Part shown: one piece after another, positions 38,788 to 50,821 of the stretch | Numbering within the stretch: position 1 is the first letter of the stretch | Layout: each line of letters starts with the position of its first letter | Origin: Theobroma cacao | Taxonomy: Eukaryota > Streptophyta > Magnoliopsida > Malvales > Malvaceae | Reading direction: 5' to 3' | Assembly (NCBI RefSeq): GCF_000208745.1 | Contig: NC_030856.1 | Location: 20,130,299-20,194,298 of the forward strand | Length of the DNA: 64,000 bases | The notes under the pieces: model-generated | What the model saw: the letters and a program-made list of their open reading frames with translations, nothing else | What the model was told of the DNA's origin: nothing | Database searches by the model: none | Made by a program: the position numbers and the translations under genes

Positions 38788-41785
38788 TGTCACGACCCGG
38801 TACTCCCCTCGAGGCCGTGACAACCGTCGCGGTACTTGGATAGACAGTCATTTCCTAGAATGCCAACCGAGACCCCGCAAGGCTTAATATCAGTATCTCA
38901 TTTCCCCTGTGAGTAACCGTTGCCGAAAATCATGTTCTAGAAGATTTTAAGCTGTTTTCAACTCAAAACAAATAAAATAATAATTTTTGTCTCACAGGGG
39001 TATTTTGGTCATTTTTCTCCAAAAATTTCGAAACTGGCTAAAATGTAATATACGAGTACAAAACATATAATTTATAATCAAAAGTGAGTTTTAAAGTCTA
39101 AAATCTTCATTTAAAATGAAATTTCGATTATTTGGATATAATAAGAAAATAAAAGAAATGTTAAGTAAAATATTCTATTTTCTTATAAAACAATATTTTT
39201 AGAGTTATACGTAAATAATTTTTGTAGTGTAAAAGTTAAATAAATTCATACATACTGTAATACAGTAAGCCAAAGTATTTAATTTAATTTACAATAATAA
39301 GTGGACCCTCGAATAAACAAAAGTAAAGAGGACTATAAACCTACAGTTTGAATAATGCAAACCCAACGGTAGTCCTCGATGAGATAAGCTATCTACAGTC
39401 TAATCTGAGCCTGAAATGGAGGGAAAGAAGGGTGGTGAGATTATAAAATCCCAGTGAGTAAACAAACATCATTCAAAAGATATAAAGTTCGAGTAAAATG
39501 AGACTATTAAAACATTTCATCCAAATAAGTTTTTCATAACATAAGTATTCATTTCATTTAAATAGTCAACATGGCTTATGAGTATTTTAAAAAAAAACTT
39601 GGCTCCTGCCAAAATCATTCTCGAGGATACCTTGGCCGAGGCATCTTACCGAGTCCTCCAAGGTTGTAAAAATTTTGTATACACAAAAACATATTTTTAG
39701 TTTGAAAAACATAGCCATTCCTTAGCGTTAGCGGAGTTCATCGTCACAAGGTGGTTCGGCGTGACATGGACTCTAACCATACCTTAGGAGATACCCTACG
39801 CGCCTCTCCGATTGAGGTACATATTTATATCCAAATTTCGTGCCCTCTAATAGGCTGGTCCACAGAATCTGCCCATAGCAGCAAGCTAAACGCACCATAT
39901 AATAAAATTTTAACAGCATGACAATGCTAATATAATATTACTTAGCCTACAAGGGTAAAATAAAATAATTCATAAAACACAGCTCAACCATCCATGCCAA
40001 CACAATAACAATACAACATAAACCATCAATTTTCAATCATAAATCTACAACATACTAGTGGTCTCCAATTACTCTATTTTCAAAATCGTTATTTCGTTTC
40101 AAGACAATTTATAAAGTCTTTTCATTTAAACACATTTTGTTTACAAAACATAAAAATTTACCATTTGAACTCATTTTCATAAAATTCACCAAAATCGAAT
40201 TAAAACATACTTTAGATAATTAAAATGATGGTAAGATTACTCACAATGTCTAGAGTGGGGATTTTCGAAATACTCAGACTACTGGTCTTCGGGTACAATT
40301 CTCTTGCCTTTATCGGAGGATTCACCACCTTGACACAGTACAAAATCGAGAAATTCACCACATTGGTACTAAAATGAAATTAAACTAATTTAGACTACTA
40401 ATGCATGATATGGAATGCAAAATGTCCAATTAATCGCTTAAATGTAATATTCGACCTAAGTCACACTATACTCGGTCTAATCGGCTAAAATCTCCAATTT
40501 AACTCCAAATCAATTCTTTTCACTTTCTACACTCCAATTATACCCAAATTACCTCAGTGACTGTGAATGAGATTCAATTTATCAGTCCCGGATCAATAAT
40601 CACACATGTCTATACATTGAGCAAAAATTTAGATTTTCACACCAAAATTTTCCATTTAATTTATAGCCTCACCAAACATCAAATATCACCAAAATATCAT
40701 GAAATATCATCAATTTCAGCCTCAATATTCTCACTAGAAAATTCGCCCTCTTATGGGTAATGGGAGAAAATGAATTTTTTTCTTGTTGTGTTGTTTCTAA
40801 ATATGCTAAACTAACTAAAAACACTAACATAACTTATAATCAAATCAATCCAACTTCATTCTCTCTCCATACCCATTTGGCCAGCCATGAATTCACCATG
40901 AAAACATGAAATTTAATCATGAAAAATAAGGAGAAATGCATGAGAAAGGTAGATCATAAGTTAAAATCAAGAAATTTTACCTTTGATTGCTTGATTCCTT
41001 GAAATCCCACACTTTCTCTTCAATTTTCCCACCTAGGTTTTGTGTTTTTCCTTTCCTCTCTTTGTTCTTACTATGGCCGGCCACATGAAGAGAAAATGGG
41101 ATAAATATGGGCTGATTTTTATGGAAAATAATAAAATATTCTTACTTGACACATGTCACATGCTTATTAGTCCATTTTTCCTTTTTTTTTATACTTTAAT
41201 AATTATGCTTCCATTCTCCACCACATGATTAGTCAAAGGTCAAAATGAGGATAAGGGAAGACCATGTGCTGGACAAGTGTCATGGTGGTGAAAAATTATG
41301 ATTTTGCCCTTTGAGTGACAAAATTACCATTTTGCCCATAGGGTGGCAAAATTACGATTTTGCCCCTAGGGTGGTAAAATTACCATTTTACCTCTATGCT
41401 CCGAAAAATATCGAGATTACAATTTTTCACTTCTCAACCTCAAATTATACTCCAATAAGTCAAATACGATCAAAATCTTTCAAAAAAATTCTCATTTTGT
41501 CCTCGAGTGGCAAAATTACCATTTTACCCCTGATAGCAAAATTTCCAATTTGACTCCAATTCGATCCTCGAACTCCGAATCACCATTTTAAGTCATTCTA
41601 GGACTTTAAAATTCTTAATTTCAACTTAAATTCTCTATTTGATCTAGTTCGAAGCTTAGTTCAACTTAGTTATACTATTAAGTACACTACCAACTTTTAA
41701 CGATTTTCGGGGCTTTCTTAGCATGCAAACATGCTATCCATCACATGCATGTCATGACAAGTATTTTATAAGGTCAGGCTTTACA
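38788..41785 (-). repeat. 3' LTR of the nested chromovirus-like element
   Basis: 2,998 bp. Colinear with 46345-49291, with scattered substitutions (mostly transitions by eye) and small indels, such as about 28 bp near 40320 missing from the other copy. Apparent divergence is several percent, so the insertion is not new. Confidence 0.95.
41296..41560. repeat. Palindromic 'GGCAAAAT...ATTTTGCC' repeats in the 3' LTR
   Basis: Repeated units carry GGCAAAATTACGATTTTGCC or close variants, joined by 'ccctaggGTGG'-type spacers at intervals of about 30 bp. Each unit is nearly self-complementary. The other LTR has fewer copies, at about 48825-49050. Confidence 0.85.
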
Positions 41786-41787
41786 GC

Positions 41788-41803
41788 ACTACCCCCTTTA
41801 AAA
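41788..41803 (-). other. Polypurine tract of the nested element
   Basis: On the minus strand, TTAAAGGGGGTAGTGC lies directly before the 3' LTR. It is the expected primer for plus-strand synthesis. Confidence 0.75.
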
Positions 41804-41824
41804 TAAAATTTTGACCTCAAAATT

Positions 41825-43217
41825 TCACTTACCGGACTCGACGAAAATATGTGGGTATTGGCTTCTAATCTGTTGCTCGACTTCCCACGTCATCTCCTTC
41901 ATTCGAGCATTCTTCCACAATACTTTCACTATTAGAATGCTCTTGTTCCTCAGCACTCGATCCTTTCGATCTAGAATACGTACCGGCTGCACCTCGAACT
42001 TCAAATCTTCATGCAACTCAATTAGAGGTGTCTTTAGAATATGCGAAGGATCAGGAACATACTTTTTGAACATCGAGACGTGGAAGACATTATGAATCCG
42101 ATCTAACTCCGGGCGTAATTCAAGTCTGTAAGCCACTGGCCCAATTCTTTCAATTATACGAAATGGTCTAATATTTCTCGGATTAAGCTTTCCCCACTTC
42201 GCGAATCGAATCACACTTTTCATTATCCAATAAATAACATAAATTATCACAATAATGTAATCTAATAAGATTTAATACTTGAAATTTTCAAATTATTACC
42301 TTTCCAAGGAGAAACCTTAAGAAAAACTTTATCGTCGACTTCAAACTCCAAATCTTTCCTTCGTTTATCAGAATAACTATTTTGCCTATCTTGAGCTGTC
42401 TTTAATCGCTCTCGAATAATCTTGACCTTGTCATTTGTTAGATCAATCAATTCCACATTAAACAATTTCCTTTCTCCCACTTCATCCCAACAGAGTGAAG
42501 TTCGGCACTTCCTTCCATACAAAGCCTCGTATGGTGCCATCCCAATACTAGACTAAAAACTGTTATTATACGCAAACTCTACCAATGACAAATGTCTTCC
42601 CAACTCCTAATAAAGTCAATGACACAAGCTCGTAGCATATCTTCTAGAGTCTGAATAGTTCTCTTAGATTGACCATCTGTCTGCGGATGAAAGGCAGTAC
42701 TAAATCTCAATTTAGTTCCGAGAGCTTCCTGAAATTTCGACTAAAATCGAGAAGTAAATCAAAGGTCTCGATCTGACACAATAGAAACTGAAACTCCGTG
42801 TAACCTCACAATCTCATCTATATAAAGTTTCGCTAGTTTCTCAATAGAATATGTGCTATGGATAGCCAAGAAATGGGCGGACTTAGTCAATCTATCAACA
42901 ATCACCCAAATAGCATCTTTCCCACTCTGTGTCCACGGTAAACCCAATACAAAGTCCATAGTCACGTGTTCCTACTTCCATTCAAGAATCGGTAAAGGCT
43001 GAAGAGTACCTGACGGTTTTTGATGCTCCGCCTTGATCTGTTGGCATGTGAGACATTTCGCTACAAACTCTGCTATGTCTCATTTCATACCCGACCACCA
43101 ATAACTTTCTTTAATAGTCTGATACATCTTGGTGCTTTCGGGATGTAAAGCATAGGTGAAAGAATGAGCTTCCTCCAAAATAGCTCATCTTAACTGATCA
43201 TCCTTAAGGACACAAAT
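41825..43217 (-). pseudogene. Integrase and chromodomain-like region of the nested element, decayed
   Basis: Integrase core fragments are visible: TMDFVLGLPW with the first catalytic Asp (frame from 42965), SIVSDRD with the second, and [14 protein letters not shown], where the third catalytic residue (Glu) reads Lys at 42663-42665. MAPYEALYGRKCRT follows (frame from 42540), then KVFLKVSPWKG. An AT-rich insertion of about 75-80 bp (about 42217-42297) breaks the frame. Beyond it the frame from 42250 reads VFHVSMFKKYVPDP and ends in a chromodomain-like tail with WKNARMKEMTWE. Several stops and at least two frame changes are present. An HHCC-type zinc region lies upstream (about 43040-43160). Confidence 0.88.
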
Positions 43218-44801
43218 TCAGTCTCTAAGCATCAAAGTACCATCATCACTGAGTCTAAACTCACTAGTTTCTCCATCTTGCATCAACACAGACCCTAATC
43301 CCAACTTAGATGCATCACTGTACACCACAAATTCTTTTCCATTAACAGAGAGTGTTAAAACGGGAGCGAAGGTTAACCGGTTCTTTAGCTCCTGAAATCG
43401 ATTCTCACAAACATCATCCCACTCAAACTTAACTCCTTTACGAGTCAAACGAGTCAGAGGAGCTGCTATCAAAGAAAATCCCTGAACAAATCTTCGATAA
43501 TAACTGGCTAAGCCAAGGAAACTACGAATCTCAGTTACCGTTCTCGGTTGCTCCCATTGTAAGATGGCCTTAATCTTCTTAGAATCAACATAAATTCCAA
43601 CTTCAGACACAACATGTCCCAAGAAAACCACTTTCTTTAACCAGAACTCACATTTAGAGAACTTAGCATAGAGTTGTCTCTTGCGCAAAGTTTGCAACAC
43701 AATGCGCAAATGGGCAGCATGTTCATTATCATTCTTCGAATAAACCAGGATGTCATCTATGAATACTATCACAAACTTATCCAAGTATGGATGGAACACC
43801 CTGTTCATAAGATCCATAAAAGCTGTCGGGGCATTAGTCAAACCAAACGGCATCACTAGAAACTCATAATGCCCATAACACGTCCTAAAAGCAGTCTTGG
43901 GTACATCCTGCTCCTTAATCTTCAATTGATAATACCCAGACCTCAAATCAATCTTAGAGAACACCATAACACCTAGTAATTGATCAAAAAGATCATTAAT
44001 TCGGGGTAAAGGGTATTTATTCTTGATGGTCACTCGGTTCAGCTGACGGTAATCGATACACAATTGAAGAGTGCCATCCTTATTCTTTACAAATAAGACT
44101 TGTAATCCCCAAGGAGAAGTGCTAGGGTGAATAAAATTATTATCCACCAAATCTTGCAATCGGACTTTTAGTTCCTTCAACTCTGCCGTAGCCATTCGAT
44201 ATGGAGGGATAGAAATAGGTGCGGTACCCAAAAGTAAATCAATAGGGAACTCAAGCTCTCGATCAAGAGGTAGTCCTGGTAAATCATCAGGAAATACATC
44301 AGGAAACTCACTTACTATCGGGACATCCTCTAACTTAGGTTCCCCCTTTGAAGTATCGATCATATGAGCCAAATAAGCTGGATACCCTTTCTGAACTAGT
44401 TTCAAAGATTTGATGGCCGAGATTACACAAGACGGTAATACTCGACGTTCCCCTGCAAATACAATCTCTGCTCCCTCCGAATTTCGAAGAACAGCTTCTT
44501 TCCTAAAACAATCCACATTCGCCCGATGTGCAGTTAACCAGTCTATACCCAATATCAAATAGAAATCTTGGATCTCTAGAGCAATCAAGTCTCTCCTAAA
44601 TTCTTCCTCACCTACCCTTACCCCATAGTCTCTATAATAACTGTTTCTAACTAGCTTTTCTCCTAAAGGGGTGTGAACTACAATTTCTTCCTCTAATGGT
44701 GATAGGTTTCTATCAGAAATTGATGTAAATGTCGTGCTCACACACAACTTATCCAAGCCAGAATCTATTAAAACATAAGCATCTTTATCGAATAAAGACA
44801 T
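43218..44801 (-). pseudogene. Protease, reverse transcriptase and truncated RNase H of the nested element
   Basis: A 527-codon open stretch. Protease motif VLIDSG near the start. RT motifs include [30 protein letters not shown] and the active site FIDDILVYS; '[11 protein letters not shown]' marks the connection. RNase H begins with [17 protein letters not shown], then jumps straight to a [12 protein letters not shown] linker. The central RNase H sequence is gone without loss of frame. The open stretch ends at a TGA (43218-43220). It is in the same frame as gag upstream, consistent with a single gag-pol polyprotein. Confidence 0.93.
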
Positions 44802-44822
44802 AGTACCTGTAATTGCTCTAAG

Positions 44823-46169
44823 TCAGACTCGTGCCTCATCTTCGGTCACAACGAAAACTCTTGTCGAGGTACAAGTCTGTGGTCTCGAAGGTGGATATGC
44901 CAGGGTGTTACTCTCTACACCAGTCTGTATAGCTACTCCTTGCCTCGGTGGTAACCCATAAGAATCTCTCCTCTGTATATCTGTATGAGCTGGTGGAGAT
45001 GGAGTAGTTGTAGTAGCCCGTCTCAGCTGTGGGCAATCACTCTTAAAGTGACCTGATTGACCAATATGATAACATCGTACTAGTGCCCTACATTGCCCAA
45101 CATGATTCTTCCCACACCTCCTGCATCTATCAGAAACTCCAAAACTCTTCCCAGAAGTAGTCATCTCAGATCTATTAAATCTTAGAGGCCTATGTTGTGT
45201 CTGTGAAAATGGAGGTAGAGGAGATGTCACTGAAACAGAGGTAGTACTCCCTGAAGCAGATGAGTCTTTGCCTCTTTTTACTGGTTGACTAGAAGATATA
45301 CCAAGATTCCTCATTTTTACAAACTCGATCTGAATCCTCCTATTCTCAATCGCGAGCTTCTTAGTCCGTAAAGCCATCTGTACCACCTCTTTATGTGGCT
45401 CTCTACCCGTCACTATCATCCGCTCTCTAATCTCATTACGGAGTCTTTCCTCAAAATAACTGGCCTGATCTTGCTCAGATTTCACCAGATCCGGCACATA
45501 TAATATCAGCTCGTTAAAATGAGTCTCGTACTCCTCTACCATTAGATTTCCTTATTTCAAGCTCAAAAATTCTCTATTCTTTTCTTTTTTATGAAAATAA
45601 GTGAAATAATGACCGTCGAATTCCTTAAGAAAGTCAGACCATGTTTGAGGAGTAGTGGAACGGGACTTCACAAAATTCCACCAGGTACGAGCCCTCTTCT
45701 CTAGCAATCTCATAGCCACTATTAGCTTCATACCATCATCCAACTTCATATCAGAGAGTGTCTTCAAAACCTGATTACTCTAGTTTTTTGCCACAGTGGC
45801 ATCCAACTCACCCATGAAAGAAGCACAACCCAATTGTCTAGCTTCCTTCAGCTTCTTGGAAATAGATACATCTTGTACTAGCGAAACTGAAAGAGTAGCT
45901 GGAGGCACTATAGGTGGAGCCTGACCAGTCATTGCGGTAAAGAAAGCTGCCAATGCCTGTTCTGCCTCAGTAGGCATGACGGGAATACCAGTAAGTGGCA
46001 GAGGATGTAGAGGATGTGGAGGAGTCTTGGCCTGCTCAGCAGCAGGTGCTTCCCGAATGGTACACTCAGCCGATTCTTCCCCAATTGCATCTAGTTGACG
46101 ACGTTGGAAACGACCTTTTTCCCTCCCAACCGATCTAGTGAGAGGTGGGCGTTCGCGTCGAGGAGGCAT
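44823..46169 (-). pseudogene. Gag of the nested element, three in-frame stops
   Basis: The start MPPRRERPPL at 46169 opens one frame running through gag into pol. Stops interrupt it at 45780-45782 (TAG), 45552-45554 (TAA) and 44823-44825 (TGA), with no frameshift. The middle part has the retrotransposon gag signature (RARTWWNFVKSRS, WSDFLKEF, VEEYETHF). The zinc knuckle region reads CYHIGQSGHFKSDC, in which the second zinc Cys is an Ile; a preceding CRRCGKNHVGQC is intact in shape. Confidence 0.92.
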
Positions 46170-46325
46170 AATAATCTATAAGAGAAAACGAGAAAGTTTA
46201 GGGAACCTTAGACTTTATATGCAAATGCATGCATTCTATTCAACCTAACCTAACTTAATTCGGGGCCACTCTGATACTGTAAATTTTTTTTTTAAAACCA
46301 AAACCTCTTATCTTCAAAACCAAAA

Positions 46326-46337
46326 GCTCTGATACCA
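46326..46337 (-). other. Primer-binding site, initiator Met tRNA type
   Basis: On the minus strand, TGGTATCAGAGC lies 7 nt after the 5' LTR end. It is the standard complement of the 3' end of plant initiator Met tRNA. Confidence 0.9.
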
Positions 46338-46344
46338 ATCGAAT

Positions 46345-49291
46345 TGTCACAACCCGGTACTCCCCTCGAGCCCGTGACAACTGTCGCGGTACCCCGATAG
46401 ACACTCATTTTTCGGAATGCCAACCGGGACCCCGCAAAGCTTAATATCAGTATCTCATTTCTTCGGTGAGTAACCATTGCCGAAAATTATATTCTAGAAT
46501 ATTTTAAGCTGTTTCCAACTCAAAATAAATAAAATAATAATTTTTGTCTCACAGGGGTATTTTGGTCATTTTTCTCCAAAAATTTCGAAACCAGCTAAAA
46601 TGTAATATACGAATACAAAACATATAATTCATAATCAAAAGTGAGTTTTAAAGTCTAAAATCTTCATTTAAAATGAAATTTCGATTGTTTGGATATAATA
46701 AGAAAATAAAAGAAATGTTAAGTAAAATATTCTATTTTCTTATAAAACAATATTTTTAGAGTTATACGTAAATAATTTTTGTAGCGTAAAAGTTAAATAA
46801 ATTCATACATACTGTAATACAGTAAGCCAAAGTATTTAATTTAATTTACAATAATAAGTGGGCCCCCGAATAAACAAAAGTAAAGAGGACTATAAACCTA
46901 CAGTTTGAATAATGCAAACCCAACGGTAGTCCTCGATGAGATAAGCTATCTACAGTCTAATCTGAGCCTGAAATGGAGGGAAAGGAGGGTGGTGAGATTA
47001 TAAAATCCCAGTGAGTCAACAAACATCATTCAAAAGATATAAAGTCCGAGTAAAAGGAGACTATTAAAACATTTCATCCACATAAGTTTTTCATAACATA
47101 AGTATTCATTTCATTTAAATAGTCAACATGGCTTATGAGTATTTAAAAAAAAAAAACTTGGCTCCTACCAAAATCATTCTCGGGGATACCTTGGCCGAGG
47201 CATCTTGCCGAGTCTTCCAAGGCTGTAAAAATTTCGTATACACGAAAACATATTTTTAGTTTGAAAAACACAATCGTTCCTTGGCGTTAGCGGAGTTCAT
47301 TGTCACGAGTTGGTTTGGCGTGACGTGGACTCTAACCATACCTCAAAAGATACCCTACGCGCCTCTCCGACCAAGGTACATATTTATATTTGGATTTCGT
47401 GCCCCTCTAATAGGTTGGTCCACAGAATCCGCCTACAATAGCAAGCTAAACCCACCATATAATAAAATTTTAACAGCATGACAAGGCTAATATAATACTA
47501 CCTAGCCTGCAAGGGTAAAATAAAACAATTCATAAAACACAGCCCAACCAGCCATGCCAACACAATAACAATATAACATAAGCCATCAATTTCCAATCAT
47601 AAATTTACAACATACTAGTGGTCTCCAATTACTCTATTTTCAAATCGTTATTTCGTTTCAAGACAGTTTATAAAGTCTTTTCATTTAAACACATTTTGTT
47701 TACAAAACATAAAAATTTACCATTGGAACTCATTTTCATAAAATTCACCAAAACCGAATAAAAACATACTTTAGATAATTAAAATGATGGTAAGGTTACA
47801 CACAATGTCTAGAGTGGGAATTTTCGAAATGCTTAGACTACTGGTCTTCGGGTACAATTCCCTTTACACAGTACAAAATCGAGAAATTCACCACATTGGT
47901 ACTAAATTGAAATTAAACTAATTTAGACTACTAATGCATGATATGGAATGCAAAATGTCTGATTAATCGCTTAAATGTAATATTCGACCTAAGTCACACT
48001 ATACTCGGTCTAATCGGCTAAAATCTCCAATTTAACTCCAAATTAATTCGTTTTACTTTCTACACTCAAATTATACCTAAATTACCTCAGTGACTATGAA
48101 TGAGATTCAATTTATCAATCCTGGGTCAATAATCACACATGTCTATACATTGAGCAAAAATTAATATTTTCACACCAAAATTTCTCATTTAATTTCTAGC
48201 CTCACCAAACATCAAATATCACCAAAATATCATGAGATATCATCAATTTCAGCCTCAATATTCTCCCTAGAAAATTTGGCCTCTTATGGGTAATGGGAGA
48301 AAATGAATTTTTTTCTTGTTGTTTTGTTTCTAAATATGCTAAACTAACTAAAAACACTAACATAACTTAGAATCAAATCAATCCAACTTCATTCTCTCTC
48401 CATACCCATTTGGTCAGCCATGAATTCACCATGAAAACATGAAATTTAATCATGAAAATAAGGAGAAATGCATGGGAAAGGTAGATCACAAGTCAAAATC
48501 AAGAAATTTTACCTTTGATATCTTGATTCCTTGAAATCCCACACTTTTTCTTCAATTTTCCCACCTAGGTTTTGTGTTTTTCCTTTCCTCTCTTTGTTCT
48601 TACTATGGCCGGCCACATGAAGAGAAAATGGGATAAATATGGGCTGATTTTTATGGAAAATAATAAAATATCCTTACTTGACACATGTCACATGCTTATT
48701 AGTCCATTTTTCTTTTTTTTTTTATACTTTAATAATTATGCTTCCATTCTCCACCACATGATTAGTCAAAGGTCAAAATGAGGATAAGGGAAGACCATGT
48801 GTTGGACAAGTGTCTTGGTGGTGGAAAATTACGATTTTGCCTATGGGGTGGCAAAATTACGATTTTACCCCTAGTGTGGCAAAATTATCATTTTACCGTT
48901 ATGCTCTGAAAAATACCGAGATTACAATTTTTCACTTTTTAACCTCAAATTATACTCCAATAAGTCAAATATGATCAAAATCTTTCAAAAAAATTCTCAT
49001 TTTATCATCGAGTGGCAAAATTACGATTTTACCCCTAAATAGCGAAACTTCCAATTTGACTCTAATTCGATCATCGAACTCCAAATCACCATTTTAAGTC
49101 ATTCTGGGACTTTAAAATTCTCAATTTCACCTTAAATTCTCTATTTGATCTAGTTCGAAGCTTAGTTAAACTTTGTTATACTATTAAGTACACTATCGGC
49201 TTTTAACGATTTTCGGGGCTTTCCTAGCATGCAAACATGATATCCATCACATGCATGTCATGACAAGTATTTTATAAGGTTAGGCTTTACA
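46345..49291 (-). repeat. 5' LTR of the nested chromovirus-like element
   Basis: 2,947 bp, colinear with 38788-41785. It should carry the promoter of the element. The palindromic AAAATT repeats near 48825-49050 are fewer than in the other LTR. Confidence 0.95.
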
Positions 49292-49296
49292 GTTTA
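49292..49296. repeat. Target-site duplication GTTTA, right
   Basis: Matches 38783-38787. Confidence 0.93.
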
Positions 49297-50108
49297 CCAT
49301 GACACTAAATGTTAGCAACTGTACCCAAAGTCACTCTGCTGACGATCAAGGTCTAATTATGTGTATATGAATGCTTGATGTGAAATGCTAAGACTCATTT
49401 GTCAAGCTATATATGTATATTATGATTGATGATGCTGTTATGAATACATAATTGGGTCTTATGAATTGTTTTCAAAGGACTTATATTTGAACATTATGAA
49501 TTTTGGATTTTAAAGACATATGGATTAATGTACAAGATTATATAAATAGGCTTGCTTGGGCTTCATGGGCTGAGCCCATTGGGCCCTTACGCCAGTCATG
49601 GCCCGAAAATTAGGTTGTAAAATTTATGCTTGTTTCCCATCTACGCCTTACTCATAGAGCCAATGATCACTGAGTTTGTTAAACTCACCCCATCATTTTC
49701 TTTTTGCAAATAATGATCAGCTAGTGAACTATATATCGACATTCATTGTCCACTGCGATGTAGGTAAAGGCATCTCCTAGTACTTTATTTCGAGTTGCTT
49801 CGCTATTAGAAGTCAAGTTATATCACTTTGGTATTACTATGTAAACGGATATTAGTTTTGATATAAATGAAAATTTGGGGCTTTTGGACTCATTGTATAT
49901 AATCATGATTTTAAGACTTAAAGGTCAAATTGAATTATTATGCTTATTGTTCAAATCATGATATAAATGTATATGGTTTAAGTATTAATATGGTTTGGTA
50001 GATGTGTTTAGTGATCAACGAGTATTTCCATTAAGGGTTGTTCGGGGACTTGGCGGGTCTCGCCTGGAGGTCTTGAACGCCGGTAGCGATCGAGGAGCGA
50101 TTGTTACA

Positions 50109-50821
50109 GATAAGGAAACATTGCATACACAAGCCACCAATGGAAAGTGGTGTTAATAACAAATAAGGAATTACATGGCATGACATGTAAAAAAAAATAA
50201 TAGAAAAAGGGAGTAACCTTGGGCAATTTGCCCATGGATGAGAAAATGGGAAATGAAAGCCATTTCAAGGCTTTTGCCTTGAGAAAGCCACCCCATTTGG
50301 AAGAGAAATGAAGAGAAAATAGCTTTGTGAAGCTTCCACCTAAGAAGAGAGAAAAAGTAGAGAGAAAAGGAAAACTTAGTGAGGGCTCGGTTTTGTGAGA
50401 TTTTAGTTCACCTGTGAGCCTATTTCTGACTATCTTTTGTCTACAAAGCCCTTTTGCTTCTAGAAATTCATCTTTTGTTGAGAGATATGAGTTAGATCTC
50501 ATGGTAGCTAAGAAATATGAAGGAAAAAAACTACAAACCGCAAGGAAGAAAGTATGAATGATTCACGGGTTCAAGGAAAGTTTAGGTAAGTAAAGTTTGA
50601 GTTTGATCTATGAATTTCTTAAGGAATTGAATTGTGATTGTGTGAAAATATTTGTGGCAGCAAAAAGAACACCATGGGGGTGCCAAAAAACCCATGCATG
50701 TTGGTGATTTGCAAGGAATGTGAGATTAAGCTACCAAGGAGCTTGAGATTTCTTGGTTTTAGCTCAAGTTAAATTATTGAGAAAGGTAAGATGAACTGAG
50801 GCCTATTCCTTGATTGTTCAC
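50109..50821 (+). mobile_element. Old LTR, middle fragment
   Basis: It starts with the second GATAA copy (50109-50113). It continues the LTR broken at 34835, and its layout resembles the corresponding part of the inserted LTR (AG-rich block, then 'tttgtggcag', then 'aagctcatg/tagctcaag' words). It is cut at 50821 by the Athila-like element. Assignment is by position and loose similarity. Confidence 0.5.

Larger units (their letters stand above)
38788..49291 (-). mobile_element. Complete Ty3/gypsy chromovirus-like (Tekay/Del-type) element, defective
   Basis: Two LTRs of about 3 kb (38788-41785 and 46345-49291) with TGTCAC...TTACA ends, a perfect GTTTA target duplication, an initiator-Met primer site, a polypurine tract, and gag-protease-RT-RNase H-integrase order. 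All are read on the minus strand, so the 5' LTR is the right one. Very long LTRs plus a chromodomain-like C-terminus point to the Tekay/Del lineage; a phylogeny would be needed to be sure. It cannot move by itself: gag and pol hold several stops, most of RNase H is deleted, and the integrase catalytic Glu is changed. Confidence 0.93.
34836..50108 (+). mobile_element. Solo LTR (TGTAACACCC family) interrupted by a complete gypsy element
   Basis: It starts TGTAACACCCC at 34836 and ends TGTTACA at 50108, flanked by the 5-bp duplication GATAA (34831-34835 and 50109-50113). The LTR proper is 34836-38787 plus 49297-50108; the 38788-49291 element and one duplicated GTTTA account for the rest. No internal coding region belongs to it, so it is a solo LTR, formed by LTR-LTR recombination. 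Its length is about 4.4 kb after allowing for the suspected artificial duplication at 37691-38409. The middle is rich in purine tandem repeats and a hairpin minisatellite. Confidence 0.85.

Noticed and set aside
46255..46285. Second primer-site-like word ('actctgatactg' on the plus strand) near the true primer site
   Set aside because: It matches the initiator tRNA complement poorly and lies about 60 bp too far from the LTR; the perfect match at 46326-46337 explains priming.
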